A DNA stretch of 45,714 bases, from positions 1 to 45,714 of the forward strand of contig NZ_ANMR01000021.1 in assembly GCF_000338275.1 (NCBI RefSeq). The letters run 5' to 3'. Each line of letters begins with the position of its first letter. Positions within the stretch are counted from its first letter, which is position 1. Both the position numbers and the translations under genes were made by a program. Source of the stretch: Staphylococcus xylosus NJ (lineage in GTDB: Bacteria; Bacillota; Bacilli; Staphylococcales; Staphylococcaceae). This document shows positions 17,674 to 27,219 of the stretch, piece after piece. The notes under the pieces are model-generated. The model was not told the origin of the DNA. It made no database searches and was given only the letters and a program-made list of their open reading frames with translations.

Positions 17674-17735
17674 ATTTTACGTATAATTTGATGAAATGTA
17701 TTCCGATAGAATTATTATTTTGAAGATGACTGAGG

Positions 17736-17933
17736 TTAATTTTTCTCTTTCATATCATCTTTAGCACCTTTTTGTATATCATCGATGTGATAAAACCCAC
17801 TAATGACAATCATAGAAATTATAATGAAACCAACGCCTTTAAACCAACTAGATGGAGACATATGTTTTTCTCTTTTAGCAAAATATAACCCGATTAATTC
17901 TGCAACAACAATAAAAGTAATTGCCTAACCCAT
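17736..17933 (-). pseudogene. Small membrane protein gene, apparently broken by an early amber codon
   Basis: On the minus strand an ATG at 17931-17933 is followed by GGT and then TAG (17925-17927). After that comes a clean 62-residue frame to TAA at 17736: AITFIVVAELIGLYFAKREK, then a soluble turn HMSPSSWFKG, a second helix VGFIIISMIVISGF, and a charged tail. The two-helix pattern is clearly protein-like. Either the gene is inactivated by the stop, or translation begins at the internal ATG (17868 region, weak ribosome binding site) to give 41 residues. The family is not recognised. Confidence 0.5.
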
Positions 17934-18069
17934 AAAACAAAACTAATTTTTAAAGAAAATACATTTGTATTTAAATATAAACACAAATTTTTATAGCATT
18001 AAATATTTGAAAAATATTATTTAATACAATTATTGGTGAAGTATAAGTTGTTTTGAAAGGAGTATAGAT

Positions 18070-18540
18070 GTGAATAGAATATTGAACATTGCCAGTTTTA
18101 TTATAATTATTTTGTTAATGCTGTATACGGGGATAAACTATAATACTTTGCCTAAAACGGTACCAATTCACTATGATTTATATAATCATTCAGACGGATG
18201 GGGGGATAAAAATTCATTGTTTTTGATACCATTTATAGGTTTAATGATATGGTTTTTAATGTATTCACTATATAAATATTATCCGAAATTGGTAAATCTA
18301 GATATTAAATTAACAGGAAAACAACCGACAAAAAAGGCGATTAAAACGCATACAACTTTTGTTGCTATTTTGAACTTTGAAATTATTTTATTTATTTCTT
18401 TAAAGGGAGTAATGGATATCTATAGTATCAAAGGGGGATCGATACATTTAGGCATCTTTCAGTTTGTGACTTTTGCTATAGCTATTGGAGTAACCTTAAT
18501 ATGGTTGGTAGTGAACGACTATAAGAACAAACGAAAATGA
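18070..18540 (+). CDS. DUF1648-domain membrane protein
   Basis: 156 aa, starting with GTG at 18070 behind AAAGGAG. There are four predicted TM helices (about residues 5-22, 47-65, 97-112 and 128-147). PKTVPIHYDLYNHSDGWGDKNSLF after TM1 is the DUF1648 motif (P-x-H-x-N/D-x2-G-x2-D) shared with SdpI-type immunity proteins and related regulators. SdpI itself is a signalling immunity protein against a toxin. No toxin or ArsR regulator lies next to it here, so the role is open. Confidence 0.7.
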   Translation: MNRILNIASFIIIILLMLYTGINYNTLPKTVPIHYDLYNHSDGWGDKNSLFLIPFIGLMIWFLMYSLYKYYPKLVNLDIKLTGKQPTKKAIKTHTTFVAILNFEIILFISLKGVMDIYSIKGGSIHLGIFQFVTFAIAIGVTLIWLVVNDYKNKRK

Positions 18541-18646
18541 TATAACGAATGCAGTTTCATTATTTGTATACAGAGTTAATTTTATATTAAAATAAAATAG
18601 GTTTTAAAAACAAAGATAGTGTGAAACTATAGGAGCTGTTCTAGCG

Positions 18647-19339
18647 ATGAAATGGATTTTATTTGATAAAGATGGCACAATCATATATTTCGACCGTAGT
18701 TGGATGAAGATTGGTTTACAACTTGTAGATGATTTTATGGAAGTTTACCAAGATGAAATTGATGATAGAGAGGCAGCATATGCGTATTTAGGTGTAGTAG
18801 ATGGAGAAATTCAACCAGGTACGATCATGGCTTCAGGCGCCTTAGATGAAATGGTTCAAGCATTCTGTGATATTGCAGGCCAAGATGTTACTGAATGGGC
18901 ACAAAGTAGAAGTCAAACACTTGTAGATAATCGTGTTCCAGAAAATATCTTAGTAGAAGGTATTGAGGAGACACTTAAAACCTTAAAACGCCAAGGTTAT
19001 AAAATGGGAATTGTAACAAGTGATTCTAAAAAAGGCGTGGAGCAGTTTCTAGAAATTACGAAATTCGATCATTTCTTTGATGTGGTTATTTCAACAGAAG
19101 CAAACGCAGTTGAAAAACCAAATCCAGAAGTACTTAACCCGTTATTTGATCATTATGATGTAGCTCCTCAAGATGTAACTATTGTAGGTGATACTGCAAA
19201 TGATATGCAAACAGGTGTTAATGCGAAATTAGGCTTGAAAATAGCAGTGTTAACAGGCGTTGGTTTAGAACAAGAATTTACAAATGCAGATTACATAGTA
19301 GAAACTGCAAATGATATTGTGGAAATAATAAATCAATAG
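18647..19339 (+). CDS. HAD-family hydrolase (phosphoglycolate phosphatase-like)
   Basis: 230 aa. HAD motif I is FDKDGT (residues 5-10) with the nucleophile Asp6, motif II is GIVTSDSK (about 120-127), and motifs III/IV are EKPNPEVLNPL and IVGDTANDMQTG (about 178-189). The cap sits between motifs I and II (subfamily I). It resembles Gph/PpaX-type small-molecule phosphatases. Start ATG has GGAGCTG upstream. It is followed by a hairpin and then a conserved staphylococcal gene of unknown function. The substrate is not known. Confidence 0.85.
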   Translation: MKWILFDKDGTIIYFDRSWMKIGLQLVDDFMEVYQDEIDDREAAYAYLGVVDGEIQPGTIMASGALDEMVQAFCDIAGQDVTEWAQSRSQTLVDNRVPENILVEGIEETLKTLKRQGYKMGIVTSDSKKGVEQFLEITKFDHFFDVVISTEANAVEKPNPEVLNPLFDHYDVAPQDVTIVGDTANDMQTGVNAKLGLKIAVLTGVGLEQEFTNADYIVETANDIVEIINQ

Positions 19340-19359
19340 GCTTAACTTCTAAATTATGT

Positions 19360-19384
19360 CATAATATACGTAACGTATATTATG
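19360..19384 (+). terminator. Hairpin after the HAD gene
   Basis: CATAATATACGT-A-ACGTATATTATG is followed by ATTTTTTTA. The near-perfect palindrome leaves a tight loop, but the T-run supports termination. Confidence 0.6.
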
Positions 19385-19421
19385 ATTTTTTTATATTTAA
19401 TATAAGTGTCGAGGTGATTAG

Positions 19422-19811
19422 ATGATTGATGGTAAATACGCCGATTATCAAGGTGAAACTTATAAAGTAGTGGAAATTATTAGTAATGAAGTTGTATTGG
19501 TCACTGAAGACGAACGAGCTTTAGCGCACGGTTTTGAAGCAAATACAACAAATCATACGGCACACACGTTGTATTTTAAACATGTTGCGCGCGATGATAT
19601 AGATGAACTGTATGCACTGTACCAAGAAGCGAGATACGGTGGTGCTGTGTTTGACCTCTATCAAGATACTGAAGGACAATTATATATTGGTACCGAAGAC
19701 CAAGATAAGGCTAGCACCTTTGGTTTAGTACAAACAGATGAATATTACTATAGTAAATATGTGACAGAAGATGAAATTGAAAAAATAATTTATCGACGTC
19801 ATATTGAATAA
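19422..19811 (+). CDS. Conserved staphylococcal protein of unknown function
   Basis: 129 aa, acidic, soluble and without signal or TM segments. It has an N-terminal beta-rich part (MIDGKYADYQGETYKVVEII) and a C-terminal half rich in Tyr/Asp/Glu (YYYSKYVTEDEIEKIIYRR). I recall a gene of similar size at this position in other staphylococci but no assigned function. GTCGAGGTG precedes the ATG, and a strong terminator follows. Nothing in it suggests catalysis. Confidence 0.7.
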   Translation: MIDGKYADYQGETYKVVEIISNEVVLVTEDERALAHGFEANTTNHTAHTLYFKHVARDDIDELYALYQEARYGGAVFDLYQDTEGQLYIGTEDQDKASTFGLVQTDEYYYSKYVTEDEIEKIIYRRHIE

Positions 19812-19830
19812 ATTACGATACCAGAATAAA

Positions 19831-19871
19831 AAAAGTCACTCCGACTAAAAAGTTTAGTGGGAGTGACTTTT
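19831..19871. terminator. Bidirectional terminator
   Basis: AAAAGTCACTCC/GGGAGTGACTTTT with an inner ACT/AGT pair, between convergent genes. Confidence 0.85.
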
Positions 19872-19887
19872 AATGCAAAGTTAGAGT

Positions 19888-20550
19888 CTAGCGTTGATCA
19901 ACTTTACGGTATGTGTCAATGACATGGCGTATTTTATCGATAACTGGGTTTAATGATTCGGGATCTTCGTGTAAGTCATATTCATTAATGTTTACACGAA
20001 CCACAGGGCACGCGTTAAATTCGGAAATCCAATCTTCATAGCGTTGGAATAACTTTTGCCAATATGCTACATCTGTCTCAATTTCCATTTGACGACCACG
20101 TTGTTTAATTCGTTGAATCACATCTTCATAGTCACATTCTAAATAAATTAAGACGTCTGGTTTAGGGAAGTAAGGTGTCATTACCATAGCGTTGAACAGC
20201 TCAGAATAAGTTTGGAAGTCTTCAGGACTCATTGTTCCTTGTTCTTCATGCATTTTGGCAAAAATATCAACATCTTCATAAATAGAACGATCTTGAATAA
20301 AACCGCCTCCGTATTCAAACATACGTTTTTGTTCTTTAAAGCGTTCTGCTAAGAAATAAATTTGTAAATGGAAGCTCCAACGTTCAAAGTCATTATAAAA
20401 TTTATCAAGGTATGGATTATTATCGACGTTTTCAAATGAAGTTTTAAAGTTAAAGCGTTCTGCTAAAGCCTTTGTTAAGGTTGATTTACCAACGCCTACT
20501 GTACCAGCGATAGTAATTACAGCATCTTGTGGAATACCATATTTATTCAT
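19888..20550 (-). CDS. Deoxyadenosine kinase (dNK family)
   Basis: Start at the ATG 20548-20550 (MNKYGIPQDAV, GGAGG eight bases upstream) gives 220 aa. A longer reading from 20565 would start on top of the ribosome binding site. The P-loop GTVGVGKST is at residues 16-24. FIQDRSIYEDVDIF (about 95-108) is the conserved DRS motif, and RIKQRGRQME is the LID arginine region. It phosphorylates deoxynucleosides in salvage; by family and pairing it is the dAdo/dCyd kinase. Its start overlaps the last 8 bases of the upstream kinase, so the two are translationally coupled. Confidence 0.88.
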   Translation of the reverse strand: MNKYGIPQDAVITIAGTVGVGKSTLTKALAERFNFKTSFENVDNNPYLDKFYNDFERWSFHLQIYFLAERFKEQKRMFEYGGGFIQDRSIYEDVDIFAKMHEEQGTMSPEDFQTYSELFNAMVMTPYFPKPDVLIYLECDYEDVIQRIKQRGRQMEIETDVAYWQKLFQRYEDWISEFNACPVVRVNINEYDLHEDPESLNPVIDKIRHVIDTYRKVDQR

Positions 20551-21160
20551 GCTCATGTCCTCCAATAAGTGGTTTCACTAATTCTAAAATATAATTATAA
20601 TCTTCATCATACTTAACAAAGTCAAGTTGAGTAGTATCGATTCGTATAACACGTGCGCCCTCTGATTTAAGAGATTCATAATATGCATTATAGTCACGCT
20701 TAAGATTTAATAAATAATCATCTGCAATTTGATGTTCGAAGCTACGATTACGATGTGCAATACGTGTTTTTAGCATTGCTAAATCAGCATCTAAGAAGAT
20801 GATAATATTTGGCATTTCTAAATCTTCGGTTAAAATATCGTAGATTCTTGAGAATTTATTATATTCTGATGGGGTTAAGGTATTATTTGCAAATATCTTA
20901 TTTTTATATATGTGATAATCGCTAACAATTCCATTATCAATTAAAGCAAGATCTTGAAATTGTTTATACCGATTACATAAGAAGAACATTTCTGTTTGGA
21001 AACTCCATTTTGAAATGTCATCATAGAAATCTGATAAAAAAGGATTTTCTGTAATAATTTCTTTTTCTTCGTAATATTTATAAGTTTGACTGAGTTTATG
21101 TGCTAAAGAAGACTTTCCGACTCCAATCGGGCCTTCTATTGCGATAAAATGTTTTTTCAT
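20543..21160 (-). CDS. Deoxyguanosine kinase (dNK family)
   Basis: Start at ATG 21158-21160 (MKKHFIAIEGPIGVGKSSL, GGAGCGG upstream) gives 205 aa. The P-loop is at residues 10-18, the DYHIYKNKIFA segment replaces the DRSIYED motif, and RIAHRNRSFE forms the LID. Paired dGK/dAK genes of this kind occur in Bacillus (dgk-dck) and lactobacilli, where the two subunits form a heterodimer. It is the first gene of the two-gene operon, and its promoter lies in the 64-bp gap to tadA. Confidence 0.85.
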   Translation of the reverse strand: MKKHFIAIEGPIGVGKSSLAHKLSQTYKYYEEKEIITENPFLSDFYDDISKWSFQTEMFFLCNRYKQFQDLALIDNGIVSDYHIYKNKIFANNTLTPSEYNKFSRIYDILTEDLEMPNIIIFLDADLAMLKTRIAHRNRSFEHQIADDYLLNLKRDYNAYYESLKSEGARVIRIDTTQLDFVKYDEDYNYILELVKPLIGGHEHE

Positions 21161-21185
21161 ATTTTCCGCTCCAATGTTAAAATAG

Positions 21186-21716
<531 letters not shown>

Positions 21717-21816
21717 ACTTTTGGTAAAATAAGAATATGTTACAAAATTATGGCAAATGAGAATGAAATGTAATTAAATTTGTGTAATCGATCTAAGAAG
21801 GGAACGAGGTAAACGA

Positions 21817-22689
21817 ATGATAAACTTAATTGCTACAGATATGGATGGTACGTTACTTAATGCCGCACATGAAATATCCGAGGAAAATATTAAAGCCATT
21901 AAATATGCGCAGTCACAAGGTATTACTGTTGTTATAGCAACAGGCCGTGCTTTTTATGAGGCGAATGCACCCGTGAATCAAACAGACTTAAAAATGCCCT
22001 ATATTTGTTTGAATGGTGCAGAAGTGAGAGATGAATCATTTAATATCATGAGCACTTCTAATTTGAACCGTGAATTAATCAATAGAATTACGCATGAACT
22101 CAAAAATGAAGACATCTATTACCAAGTGTATACAAACTTAGGTATCTATACAGAAAATCCGCAACGTGACTTAGAAATTTATATAGATATTGCTGAACGT
22201 GCAGGACAACATGCGGATGTAGAAAAGATTAAAGCTGGTATTCAAAAGCGTATTGATAACGGCACTTTAAAAGTGGTAGATAATTATGACAAAATTGAAG
22301 ATACGCCAGGTGAAATTGTAATGAAAATTTTAGCATTTGATAGTGATTTGTCAAAAATTGACCGCGTCAGTGAAAGGTTAGCTCAATCAGAGAGTCTTGC
22401 AATATCATCATCATCTAGAGGTAATATTGAAATTACTCATTCAGATGCACAAAAAGGTATAGCTTTAGAAACAATTGCTGAACGATTAAATATTGACATG
22501 AAAAATGTTATGGCAATCGGTGATAACATGAATGACATTTCAATGCTTGAACGTGTAGGTTATTCTGTAGCTATGGATAATGCTGCACCAGAAGTAAAAG
22601 TAGTAGCAACATACGCAACAGACTCTAATGAAGAAAGTGGCGTTGGTAAGGCGATTATGAAGCTGCTTAAGGAAAATAACGAAAAATAG
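21817..22689 (+). CDS. Cof-type HAD hydrolase (YidA/YkrA-like)
   Basis: 290 aa. Motif I is ATDMDGTLL (residues 6-14) with nucleophile Asp8, motif II is VIATGR, motif III is the Lys in HSDAQKGIAL, and motif IV is AIGDNMNDISML. The large C2 cap lies between motifs II and III. The family dephosphorylates sugar phosphates and cofactors with broad specificity. It is followed 18 bp downstream by azo1, and the two are probably co-transcribed. Confidence 0.88.
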   Translation: MINLIATDMDGTLLNAAHEISEENIKAIKYAQSQGITVVIATGRAFYEANAPVNQTDLKMPYICLNGAEVRDESFNIMSTSNLNRELINRITHELKNEDIYYQVYTNLGIYTENPQRDLEIYIDIAERAGQHADVEKIKAGIQKRIDNGTLKVVDNYDKIEDTPGEIVMKILAFDSDLSKIDRVSERLAQSESLAISSSSRGNIEITHSDAQKGIALETIAERLNIDMKNVMAIGDNMNDISMLERVGYSVAMDNAAPEVKVVATYATDSNEESGVGKAIMKLLKENNEK

Positions 22690-22707
22690 TATGAGGTGAA
22701 GTAATAA

Positions 22708-23274
22708 ATGAAAGGTTTAATTATAGTAGGTAGCGCGAAATTAGGTTCGCATACTACTGCATTATCAAAATATTTAAAAGGTCATTTTGAAGAGCATGAC
22801 TTTGAAGTTGATATCTTCGATTTGGCAGAGCACCCAATCCACCAACTTGATGTATCAGGCGCTTCACAACCAAGTGAAGATTATAAAAACAATTTAAACA
22901 TATTAAAGGAAAAAGCGAGAGCAGCAGACTTCTTTGTGTTAGGTAGTCCGAATTACCATGGTTCATATTCTGGTATTTTAAAAAATGCATTAGATCATTT
23001 AACAATGGATGATTTTAAAATGAAACCAGTTGGCTTGATTGGTAATAGTGGTGGTATTGTAAGTTCTGAACCATTATCACATTTACGACTGATTGTTAGA
23101 ACGTTATTAGGTATTGCAGTGCCAACGCAAATCGCTACGCATGATACAGATTATAAAAAACTTGAAGATGGTACATTATACTTAGATAATGAAGAGTTCC
23201 AATTACGTGCGCGTTTATTTGTAGATCAAATAATCTCATTTGTTAAAAATAGCCCTTACGAACATTTAAAATAG
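22708..23274 (+). CDS. azo1: NADPH-dependent FMN azoreductase
   Basis: 188 aa, the length of S. aureus Azo1. The start [20 protein letters not shown] carries the FMN phosphate loop G-S-x3-G-S-x-T, and [22 protein letters not shown] (about 78-99) is the signature of NADPH-dependent FMN reductases. [10 protein letters not shown] is the second loop. It reduces azo compounds and quinones with NADPH. Start ATG has GAGGTG upstream. A long perfect terminator lies 100 bp after it. Confidence 0.9.
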   Translation: MKGLIIVGSAKLGSHTTALSKYLKGHFEEHDFEVDIFDLAEHPIHQLDVSGASQPSEDYKNNLNILKEKARAADFFVLGSPNYHGSYSGILKNALDHLTMDDFKMKPVGLIGNSGGIVSSEPLSHLRLIVRTLLGIAVPTQIATHDTDYKKLEDGTLYLDNEEFQLRARLFVDQIISFVKNSPYEHLK

Positions 23275-23376
23275 GGTGAGCGTACCATTTTATTTATGAA
23301 CTAAAATAGGGTGTTAATTAGCGTAAAATAGTTATAAAAAGTCGCGAAGACCTTATGTAATACACTACATCTCAAT

Positions 23377-23410
23377 AATAGGCTGGAACGTATATACGTT
23401 CCAGCCTATT
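23377..23410. terminator. Strong bidirectional terminator after azo1
   Basis: AATAGGCTGGAACGTA/TACGTTCCAGCCTATT is a perfect 16-bp inverted repeat with a 2-base centre, between convergent azo1 and the SarA-family gene. Confidence 0.85.
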
Positions 23411-23433
23411 ATTTATTTTATAAACTTGGTTGA

Positions 23434-23772
23434 TTAGTCTTTTCTATTTAATATCGTATCGACAATTAAATTATATTGCTTAATAATAGATTCTATTTTC
23501 GGAAAATCTATATCATGTAAGAAGATACGTCTTTCATCATAAACGTCTCTTGATTTTTTAAACAATCCTAAGTTACTTAAATGATTAATTTGTACTGATA
23601 TAGGGGTGTTTTCAATATTTAAATGCTTTTTAAGTTCTACAGCATCTATTTTTTCTTTGTTGAGATAATTCAGTTTTTCTAGAATGACAATTTCTAAAAA
23701 TGACATGTCTAAATTTTTCTTTAGGGCTCGTTTAATTGTATTTCTATTTTCTTCGTAATAAATTGTATTCAT
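23434..23772 (-). CDS. SarA/MarR-family transcriptional regulator
   Basis: 112 aa, single-domain SarA-family length. LEIVILEKLNYLNKEKIDAVELKKHL begins the winged helix, followed by TPISVQINHLSNLGLFKKSRD and the wing DERRIFLHD, which contains the DER motif of all SarA paralogues. These homodimers control virulence and surface protein genes. I cannot assign it to a named paralogue. A GAGAGGGAAA ribosome binding site is present. It follows the AraC-family gene on the same strand with about 107 bp between them. Confidence 0.8.
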   Translation of the reverse strand: MNTIYYEENRNTIKRALKKNLDMSFLEIVILEKLNYLNKEKIDAVELKKHLNIENTPISVQINHLSNLGLFKKSRDVYDERRIFLHDIDFPKIESIIKQYNLIVDTILNRKD

Positions 23773-23878
23773 AATTTCCCTCTCAATTCTTTTTAAACTT
23801 TGTATAAAGATTTATCTTATTGGTTCACTTTATAGTGCACATTCAGATTGACTATGCCTTTAATAAGTTTTATTTATT

Positions 23879-24634
23879 TTAAGATTGATAGGGAGCATAG
23901 CCTTTAACCTTTTCAAACTGTTGTAAATAATTTTGAAACGTACGGAATTTATATGTTTTCCATACGTTATCTAATGTATCTCCATTCAGTAATGAACAAT
24001 TTGAAAAATGAATTTTTGCAGCAACAATGTATTGTGATAACGTACTACCCACAATCATTGTAAAAGTTCGAGATAAGAAACTAGAATTCACAAAAAATAC
24101 TTCGGCAATTTGCTGACAATTTAACTTATCTTCTATATGGTTGTGGATGTAAATTGTTACATTTTTAATTAGCGCATATTTATAATTATTTGATTCATAG
24201 CCAAGTTGATTATTACACACGCTTAATGTATGTATTGTTGTTAAAAGTGATAAAAACGTCTCTACAGGCACATGGCATTCTTCCTCTAAAGCTATAAAAA
24301 TATTTGTAAATTGTGATTTTAATATATGATGCTCTCTATCTTCAAGATGTGTATCTATTCCTTTAGATATCGTTTGTTCAGTATCGTTTATGTAATGATA
24401 GTTGTTTATTGACAAACAAAGTAAGTCAGCATCGATAGATATAAGCTCGATATATTCATAGTCATGGATGTAAAAAATATCACCAGAAATATATTGTTCA
24501 AATATGTCATTTTTTAATAATGTGACTTTGCCTTTGGCGACCCAATAAATATTTAAAAAGTGCGGTGTACTTAGATTATAATCTGTGTTTTTTATAAGTT
24601 TATAAAGTTTAATTTTATAGTCCATCTTTAACAT
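23879..24634 (-). CDS. AraC-family transcriptional regulator
   Basis: About 251 aa from the ATG at 24632-24634. Alternative in-frame starts are 24685 (no ribosome binding site) and 24625 (MDYKIKLYKL). The N-terminal part (about residues 20-90) is cupin-like (HFLNIYWVAKGKVTLL...ISGDIFYIHDYEYIEL). The C-terminal 100 residues contain the double HTH: KLNCQQIAEVFFVNSSFLSRTFTMIVGSTLSQYI, then a degenerate second HTH ending FQNYLQQFEKVKGYAPYQS. The usual RKF/GFSD segment is weak, so it may be a divergent member. It is paired with a SarA-family gene where S. aureus has its sdr adhesin cluster. The target is unknown. Confidence 0.75.
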   Translation of the reverse strand: MLKMDYKIKLYKLIKNTDYNLSTPHFLNIYWVAKGKVTLLKNDIFEQYISGDIFYIHDYEYIELISIDADLLCLSINNYHYINDTEQTISKGIDTHLEDREHHILKSQFTNIFIALEEECHVPVETFLSLLTTIHTLSVCNNQLGYESNNYKYALIKNVTIYIHNHIEDKLNCQQIAEVFFVNSSFLSRTFTMIVGSTLSQYIVAAKIHFSNCSLLNGDTLDNVWKTYKFRTFQNYLQQFEKVKGYAPYQS

Positions 24635-24866
24635 TACCCCACACTTATCGAATAAAAATTGATTTGAAGTTACTAGCATAATCATTTTAATATGGAAATC
24701 GTATATAGAACATTAGTTAAAATTAAATGTTAATATTTATTTTTTTAAAATAGAGAAGTTGATTCTAAGTGAATGTTAAAATTTTAATCTAACATACTAA
24801 AATTTAATAAATTACAGCTTACAATACAGGTACATAAAATTTAAGTTATATATGCAAATAAAAAAA

Positions 24867-24903
24867 TGTACAAAATGTCGATGTTAATCAGACATTTTGT
24901 ACA
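24867..24903. terminator. Terminator after folE2
   Basis: TGTACAAAATGTC/GACATTTTGTACA, a 13-bp perfect stem. On the minus strand it is followed by TTTTTTTATTT and on the plus strand by CTTTTT. Confidence 0.85.
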
Positions 24904-24923
24904 CTTTTTAAAATTGCTATATT

Positions 24924-25802
24924 TTATTTTCTATATTTTAATTTTGCAAAGGCGTCATGTTGATGTATAGACTCTTCATTACGACATTCTATGTCGAATC
25001 CATCAAGCCATTCAAAACCGACTAAGTCAGCAGCGATTAAACGAATTAAATCTTCTACAAATCTTGGGTTTTCATAAGCGCGTTCTGTAACGCTTTTTTC
25101 ATCTGGACGTTTAAGAATAGGGTATAATATAGAGCTTGCGTTCGCTTCCATGGCATCAAGAATTTTCCCTTTGTAATCGTCTACTAGCTCAACATCTTTG
25201 TTGATGTATGCTTTGACAGTTACAATACCACGTTGGTTATGGGCAGAGTATTCGCTGATTTCTTTAGAACAAGGGCAGAGTGTCGTTACTGCAGCTTGAA
25301 TAGTGATTTCCTTGCGCGTTACTTCTTTTTTATCTATTGCTAAACCATAAGTAACATCTGCATGACCCACAGCTTTAATTTGAGTTACTGGGCTGTATCG
25401 ATCAAAAAACCACTTTGCTGATACATCTAGGCCAGCAGCATTTTGGTTCATGCTTTCTTGTAAACTACGTAGCAGTTGATAAAGAGAGTCAAAATCTAAT
25501 TCGATGCCATTATGATAGTGTTTTTCAACACTTTCTAAAATACGGCTCATATTGATACCTTTTTCATCTTGATTAAGGCTTGTTGAGAAACTAAAATTTC
25601 CAGCAGTTTGGAAACGATCAACAAGTACAGGGTATACAAGATTTTTAATGCCGACTTCTTCTATTTCAAATAAGAAGTCTTTATGCGTGCTTTGCAAGTC
25701 TTTCATGTTTTCTTTTACAGTTGGTTTAGTGCCTTCAATAGGGTCGACGGAACCGAAATGTTTCCAACGACCTTCTCGAGTAGATAAGTCAAATTCTGTC
25801 AT
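24924..25802 (-). CDS. folE2: GTP cyclohydrolase FolE2 (type IB)
   Basis: 292 aa. It converts GTP to 7,8-dihydroneopterin triphosphate, the first step of folate synthesis. The metal-binding cysteine lies in [20 protein letters not shown] (about residues 174-193), the defining motif of the COG1469 family, which can use metals other than zinc. GGAGGCAATAGC precedes the ATG. It is the last gene of the yojF-bshB2-folE2 operon, with 14 bp to bshB2. Confidence 0.93.
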   Translation of the reverse strand: MTEFDLSTREGRWKHFGSVDPIEGTKPTVKENMKDLQSTHKDFLFEIEEVGIKNLVYPVLVDRFQTAGNFSFSTSLNQDEKGINMSRILESVEKHYHNGIELDFDSLYQLLRSLQESMNQNAAGLDVSAKWFFDRYSPVTQIKAVGHADVTYGLAIDKKEVTRKEITIQAAVTTLCPCSKEISEYSAHNQRGIVTVKAYINKDVELVDDYKGKILDAMEANASSILYPILKRPDEKSVTERAYENPRFVEDLIRLIAADLVGFEWLDGFDIECRNEESIHQHDAFAKLKYRK

Positions 25803-25816
25803 GCTATTGCCTCCAC

Positions 25817-26482
25817 TTAAGATTCAAAGTTATAAGTCCAATAAGGTTCTACTTCTAAGAAACTGTGCACTTCTCCAGGAACATCAGGTGTTGCTAATTG
25901 TTCTAAAAATGGTCCTGTTTGTGATGCGTGTGCTTCAAATGCGCGAAGTTTTACCTCTTTATAATCACTGATCTCATTTAGAATGTCGGGTTCACCTAAT
26001 TTTTCAGGTGCGTCATTACTAAATGCTACAAGTTGTAAACGTGGTCTTTCAGATGCTGCCATACGACCCACAGTTCTTACGACTGCTTCAGCAGTAGCTT
26101 CATGGTCTGGGTGTACAGCGAACTGAGGATAGAACGAAATAATCACAGATGGTTGTAATTCATCAATTAAGGATTTAACCATAGCATCCATTTCATCATG
26201 GGGTTCAAATTCAACCGTTTTATCTCTTAATCCCATTTTACGTAAATCAGTTATGCCTATTGCTTCCATGGCATTTTCTAATTCTTTTTCTCTAATGTCC
26301 GGTAATGTTTCACGTGTTGCAAAAGGTGGGTTACCTAAATTACGACCCATTTGCCCAAGTGTTAAACATGCATAAGTGACCGGAACGCCATTGTCGATAT
26401 AACGTGCGAGTGTGCCTGCAGATGAGAACGATTCATCATCTGGGTGTGGAAAAATTACTAATACTTGGCTTTCCTCTGACAT
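25817..26482 (-). CDS. bshB2: Bacillithiol biosynthesis deacetylase BshB2
   Basis: 221 aa, LmbE/PIG-L family. FPHPDDES (residues 11-18) supplies the zinc ligands His13 and Asp16 and the catalytic Asp15. [11 protein letters not shown] (about 126-136) gives the third ligand. It deacetylates GlcNAc-malate to GlcN-malate in bacillithiol synthesis. In Bacillus, BshB2 acts as a partly redundant partner of BshB1. AAGGAGGCG lies upstream of the ATG. It follows yojF by 11 bp. Confidence 0.9.
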   Translation of the reverse strand: MSEESQVLVIFPHPDDESFSSAGTLARYIDNGVPVTYACLTLGQMGRNLGNPPFATRETLPDIREKELENAMEAIGITDLRKMGLRDKTVEFEPHDEMDAMVKSLIDELQPSVIISFYPQFAVHPDHEATAEAVVRTVGRMAASERPRLQLVAFSNDAPEKLGEPDILNEISDYKEVKLRAFEAHASQTGPFLEQLATPDVPGEVHSFLEVEPYWTYNFES

Positions 26483-26493
26483 AATACGCCTCC

Positions 26494-26853
26494 TTAAGCT
26501 TTAAATGGTTGAGTACTTATTTCTAAAGCAGCAGCTAATTGACCTTCATAGTTAAATCCTGCTAATAGAAACTCGCCATTTTCATTTACTTCGTAATGTG
26601 TTAACCCTTGAACATAAACCCAGCCGTTATCTTTTAATTTGAGTCCAACACGGAAAGGATCTTTGTTGCCGCCTTTAAGTTGCGCATGTTCATAAGTAAC
26701 TTGAATATTTCTTAAAAAGGTTCCTGCATTAAATACACGTTGGTCAAAGTGTGCAGCATAAGCACCATTTGTTGTTTCGACATGTAGGTATACAGGTTTA
26801 TGCTCATATGAAGAAAGTAAAGATTGTACTTTTTCATGATTGATTTCTTCCAA
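26494..26853 (-). CDS. yojF: YojF-family protein (DUF1806)
   Basis: 119 aa. TTG start at 26851-26853, seven bases after AAGGAGG. It is a small mixed alpha/beta protein (PVYLHVETTNGAYAAHFDQR...GTFLRNIQVTY...) matching the YojF family, which is always found beside bshB2 (yojG) in Bacillus and staphylococci. The function is unknown, and its linkage suggests a bacillithiol-related role. First gene of the operon. Confidence 0.85.
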   Translation of the reverse strand: MEEINHEKVQSLLSSYEHKPVYLHVETTNGAYAAHFDQRVFNAGTFLRNIQVTYEHAQLKGGNKDPFRVGLKLKDNGWVYVQGLTHYEVNENGEFLLAGFNYEGQLAAALEISTQPFKA

Positions 26854-27219
26854 AATTTTGCCTCCTTGCTTTCAAAACCCAACATTACAAAATTCATTTG
26901 ATTTAAATTTAGTACAAATAATGTACTTTAAAATATATCTACAGTCTAGTTTAAACCGACTTTTGTACATTTGCTACCTGAAAAGTAAATTTTATATACC
27001 AGAATTGTACTGTAATTTTGATTATCTATCTATTTTACTAAAAACAGCAATAGAAATGTATAACTCTGCTCATTTTATTGTAAATAATTTATATTATATA
27101 AAATGATGTGAGTTATAAAATTGAAATTCTTTTAAAACCATCAGAAAAACGTATAATATATGTTGTAACCATATGTAGTATAAAGTAGTTTGATCATCTT
27201 AATAGGAGGACATTTGTTT
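26854..27219. other. Divergent intergenic region (yojF / nagB)
   Basis: 366 AT-rich bases holding the promoters of two divergent transcripts. No convincing ORF, repeat or riboswitch fold is seen. Confidence 0.5.

Noticed and set aside
26840..27106. 88-codon open frame upstream of nagB
   Set aside because: It overlaps the yojF start on the opposite strand, lacks a ribosome binding site and reads as AT-rich random sequence.
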